NCBI GenBank assembly: GCA_902465105.1
Contig: CABQLM010000024.1
Coordinates: 1 to 24,606 of the forward strand
From: an uncultured Collinsella sp.
GTDB taxonomy: Bacteria; Actinomycetota; Coriobacteriia; Coriobacteriales; Coriobacteriaceae
Direction: 5' to 3'
Length of the DNA stretch: 24,606 nt
Under the pieces are notes generated by a model. It saw only the letters and a list, made by a program, of their open reading frames with translations. It did no database searches and had not been told where the DNA came from. This document shows positions 22,771 through 24,606 of this stretch, piece after piece (position 1 is the first letter of the stretch; each line of letters begins with the position of its first letter). Position numbers and translations under genes: made by a program.

Positions 22771-23481
22771 TTAGTTGTTGGACTCGACGGTTGCGACGGT
22801 GCCGGCCGCGTCCTCGAGCTGCAAATTCAATAGCTTCATGCCATATTCCGGCACGTTGATATCGATGGGTTGGCCATACAGGTCACCAGGGCGCACAAAA
22901 GCGAGCACCGTCATAATGCGCGCCATGGCCTCGGGCGATTCGGTGAGCCCACGCTCAAACCAGCGCTGAATCATGCCGACCTCGGCACTCACGACGTAGG
23001 TGACGTAATAGTCAAAGAACGTGCCCAGCGCCAGGCCCAAAATGCCCGTCTGCGCACGCGGCACCACAGCCTCACGAGCGGTGTCGATGATTCTTTTAAT
23101 GAAGGCCTGGTCGCCGCCCGGACCCAGCAGCGCACCGATCAAGTCGCGGTTGGCCGCAAGATAACGCAGCAGCTCAACCGAACCGGGCGCCGGCTCGAGC
23201 TCATCGATGTTGTGATAGAGATCAGGCAGCTGAGCTACGGTGATGAGCTCAATGCGCTCACGGATCTCGGCCAGCAAGCCGTCCTCGATTTGATTGATAA
23301 AGTCGGGGATATCGCGGTAGTGCGAATAGAACGTGCGGCGCGTAAGGCCGGCACGTTCGGTGAGCGACGCGACGTTAATGCGCGAAAGGTCGCCGCTTTC
23401 GGCAAGCTCGCTGGCAAGTGCCTGGCGAAGGGCACGCTGCGAGCGAAGGGACCGGCGATCGCATTTCTCGAGCTGGGACAA
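22771..23481 (-). CDS. TetR/AcrR family transcriptional regulator
   Basis: A 236-residue regulator. Residues about 10-60 hold the TetR DNA-binding domain, RRSLRSQRALRQAL, then INVASLTERAGLTRRTFYSHYRDIPDFINQI, a textbook helix-turn-helix. The C-terminal part is the variable ligand-binding and dimer domain. The start is TTG 23481: AAGGAGG lies 4 nt upstream, and no ATG or GTG with a comparable site exists near the N-terminal domain. It ends 11 nt before the giant dehydratase-type gene on the same strand, so both are very likely one operon. Palindromes right upstream (23503-23548) suggest it controls itself and its partner. The ligand may be an acyl-CoA or related acid, which is inference from context. 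Confidence 0.92.
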   Translation of the reverse strand: MSQLEKCDRRSLRSQRALRQALASELAESGDLSRINVASLTERAGLTRRTFYSHYRDIPDFINQIEDGLLAEIRERIELITVAQLPDLYHNIDELEPAPGSVELLRYLAANRDLIGALLGPGGDQAFIKRIIDTAREAVVPRAQTGILGLALGTFFDYYVTYVVSAEVGMIQRWFERGLTESPEAMARIMTVLAFVRPGDLYGQPIDINVPEYGMKLLNLQLEDAAGTVATVESNN

Positions 23482-23502
23482 GCGTCCTCCTTGTTACTCA
23501 GC

Positions 23503-23548
23503 CTGTGCGCTATTGCACAGTGCGAGTATTATTGCACACCGTGTGCAA
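23503..23548. promoter_or_regulatory. Operator-like palindromes upstream of the TetR gene
   Basis: ttgcacac-c-gtgtgcaa (23532-23548) is a perfect palindrome around one base. ctgtgc (23503-23508) and gcacag (23515-23520) form a second, shorter inverted repeat, sharing the half-site ttgcaca (23513-23519). An AATAAT that could serve as the -10 box of the minus-strand promoter (plus 23528-23533) overlaps the edge of the first palindrome. This placement fits autorepression. Confidence 0.65.
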
Positions 23549-23795
23549 GTTCATGGGAATATAACATCGGGAGCATAGTCATCATCACATTTAGGCATGC
23601 ACAATATGGCACAGCTCATTCGAAAGCCCATTGGAGCATTCTCCAAGAGCAACTACCCAATCAAAGAAAACCTGCCCAAAATGATTCTGAGTCATGCCAT
23701 AGCAGCAATTCACCCGTTGCGTAGTTGCGCAACAATTTGCGCATCATCAGAACCTACAATCAAAGCCATAGCCACTTTGTCATTTGGAGGACCCC
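23549..23795. other. AT-richer intergenic region ahead of the cytidylyltransferase gene
   Basis: The TetR and cytidylyltransferase genes diverge across a 314-bp gap. This part holds no gene I can support. Small palindromes are ttggag/ctccaa (23631-23646, 4-nt loop) and gttgcgcaac (23724-23733). No good promoter for the downstream gene is obvious. The GGAGG ribosome-binding site at 23786-23790 belongs to that gene. The region is clearly less GC-rich than the rest of the window. Confidence 0.5.
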
Positions 23796-24548
23796 ATGAT
23801 TGACGGCAAACGCGTACTTGCTTTTATCCCCGCCCGCGGAGGCAGCAAGGGCATCCCGCATAAAAATATCCAAGACCTCGCTGGCACTCCGCTTATTGGT
23901 CATACCATCAAAGCCGCACTTAACTGTCCTTACGTCGATGCCTGCATGGTATCAACCGACGATGACGAGATTGCCCGCGTAGCGCGTGAACAAGGAGGCT
24001 GGGTACCGTTCTTGCGCCCAATCGAACTTGCCACCGACACATCAAAGACTATCGACTGCCTTGATCACGCTGTCAAAAAGCTCGCTGCCGACGGCACCCC
24101 CTTCGACATTGTCTGTCTTTTACAAGCCACAAGTCCCTTCCGCACTGCAGAAGACCTAACTGGTGCCATTCGTTTTTTCAGCTCCAATGGATATCGTGGC
24201 GTCGCCTCGGTTTCCGAGGTCACCGACTCCCCTATCCTCATGCGCATTAATCCGCAGACCCGTGACAACACCTCAGGGCCTGTCGCCAAGCTCGCAGTGG
24301 GCACTTACGATGCGCACGATGAGTTCATACCCGCAATTCCACGAACCAGCACCGTTCGCCGTCAAGATATGCCAACGTTCTTACGCGTCAACGGCGCCAT
24401 TTATATCAACCTCGTTAGCGATATCAACCCACTGCTAAGTCTAAATGACAACCCGTTGGGCTACATCATCCCAAAGAGCCACGCCTTAGACATCGATGAG
24501 CCAAACGACCTCGCTTTAGCGCGCTTCCTGATGAAAAGCGCCTGCTAA
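23796..24548 (+). CDS. CMP-nonulosonate (acylneuraminate) cytidylyltransferase family protein
   Basis: A 250-residue enzyme of the NeuA family, which activates sialic acid-like sugars (Neu5Ac, legionaminate, pseudaminate or others) with CTP. The nucleotide-binding motif FIPARGGSKGIPHKNI (residues about 9-24) is typical, followed by STDDDEIARVA, CLLQATSPFRTAEDL, RVNGAIYINL and the C-terminal ALDIDEPNDLALA. I start at ATG 23796 with GGAGG 5 nt upstream; a TTG at 23784 lies over that site. The gene uses more A/T at third positions than its neighbours and reads away from the core genes toward the right edge, which suggests a surface-glycan locus continues there. Sugar specificity cannot be read from sequence. 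Confidence 0.9.
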   Translation: MIDGKRVLAFIPARGGSKGIPHKNIQDLAGTPLIGHTIKAALNCPYVDACMVSTDDDEIARVAREQGGWVPFLRPIELATDTSKTIDCLDHAVKKLAADGTPFDIVCLLQATSPFRTAEDLTGAIRFFSSNGYRGVASVSEVTDSPILMRINPQTRDNTSGPVAKLAVGTYDAHDEFIPAIPRTSTVRRQDMPTFLRVNGAIYINLVSDINPLLSLNDNPLGYIIPKSHALDIDEPNDLALARFLMKSAC

Positions 24549-24606
24549 GATGCATTGTCAGTCAAAAAGCTAAGCGACGGCAAGCACATCTCACGTATGC
24601 AAGCGG

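Noticed and set aside
19724..22774. Long plus-strand open frames of 569 and 436 codons (19724-21433 and 21464-22774)
   Set aside because: They lie antisense to the giant dehydratase-type gene. GC-rich third positions keep the opposite frame free of stops. Their translations are low in recognisable motifs and they lack ribosome-binding sites.

Overview
The window looks like a chromosomal segment of a high-GC, strictly anaerobic gut actinobacterium of the class Coriobacteriia, most likely Collinsella or a close relative. This is inferred from the GC-rich codon use, the product set (a giant 2-hydroxyacyl-CoA dehydratase-type protein, an arylsulfate sulfotransferase, an AmaP/DUF2273/Asp23 module) and the short intergenic elements; no rRNA or marker gene is present to prove it. 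I see no tRNA, rRNA, CRISPR array, transposase, integrase or phage gene.

Layout. (1) 1-2441, minus: the 5' part of a zinc-ribbon DUF4013 membrane protein running off the left edge, and a YitT-family membrane protein. (2) 2560-4223, minus: a compact operon amaP - DUF2273 - Asp23/Gls24 (envelope stress / membrane-associated Asp23 module) with a terminator at its end. (3) 4293-10520, minus: housekeeping genes yebC, a large polytopic DUF6020-like membrane protein, lgt, a NifU C-terminal-domain protein, a dCMP deaminase and coaX. (4) 10862-13920, plus: an OPT-family transporter and a DUF389 membrane protein that carries an EF-hand-like loop. (5) 14049-17537, minus: a small membrane-anchored protein of unknown function, a Tat-exported lipoprotein arylsulfotransferase and a 3-hydroxyacyl-CoA dehydrogenase. 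(6) 17954-23481, minus: a TetR-family regulator and, 11 nt behind it, a 1601-residue fusion of two dehydratase-activase ATPase domains with dehydratase-like domains; palindromic operator-like sites lie in front of the pair. (7) 23796-24548, plus: a CMP-nonulosonate (sialic acid-like) cytidylyltransferase with visibly lower GC, perhaps the first gene of a surface-glycan locus beyond the right edge.

The most unusual signal is not a gene. At least nine exact copies of an 8-bp core, GGGACRGG (either strand), lie in the spaces between genes; I saw none inside coding sequence. Most sit in the loop or arm of a hairpin. The stems differ from element to element (AACCTGCCAAAA, AACCACCACAAAGG, TTGGTGCA, ATGATT...) while the core, usually followed by a T/A-rich stretch such as TTTA, is kept. 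Two copies (2607-2641 and 7546-7580) are identical over 35 bp in inverted orientation, and one locus (10572-10732) nests a perfect 36-bp inverted repeat inside a second imperfect one. This 'constant core, variable stem' design is the reverse of ordinary REP elements and is my main candidate for something undescribed. A second, unrelated structured intergenic region lies at 17709-17834.

Limits: all family assignments come from reading motifs; no database search was possible. Promoter and terminator calls are by eye.
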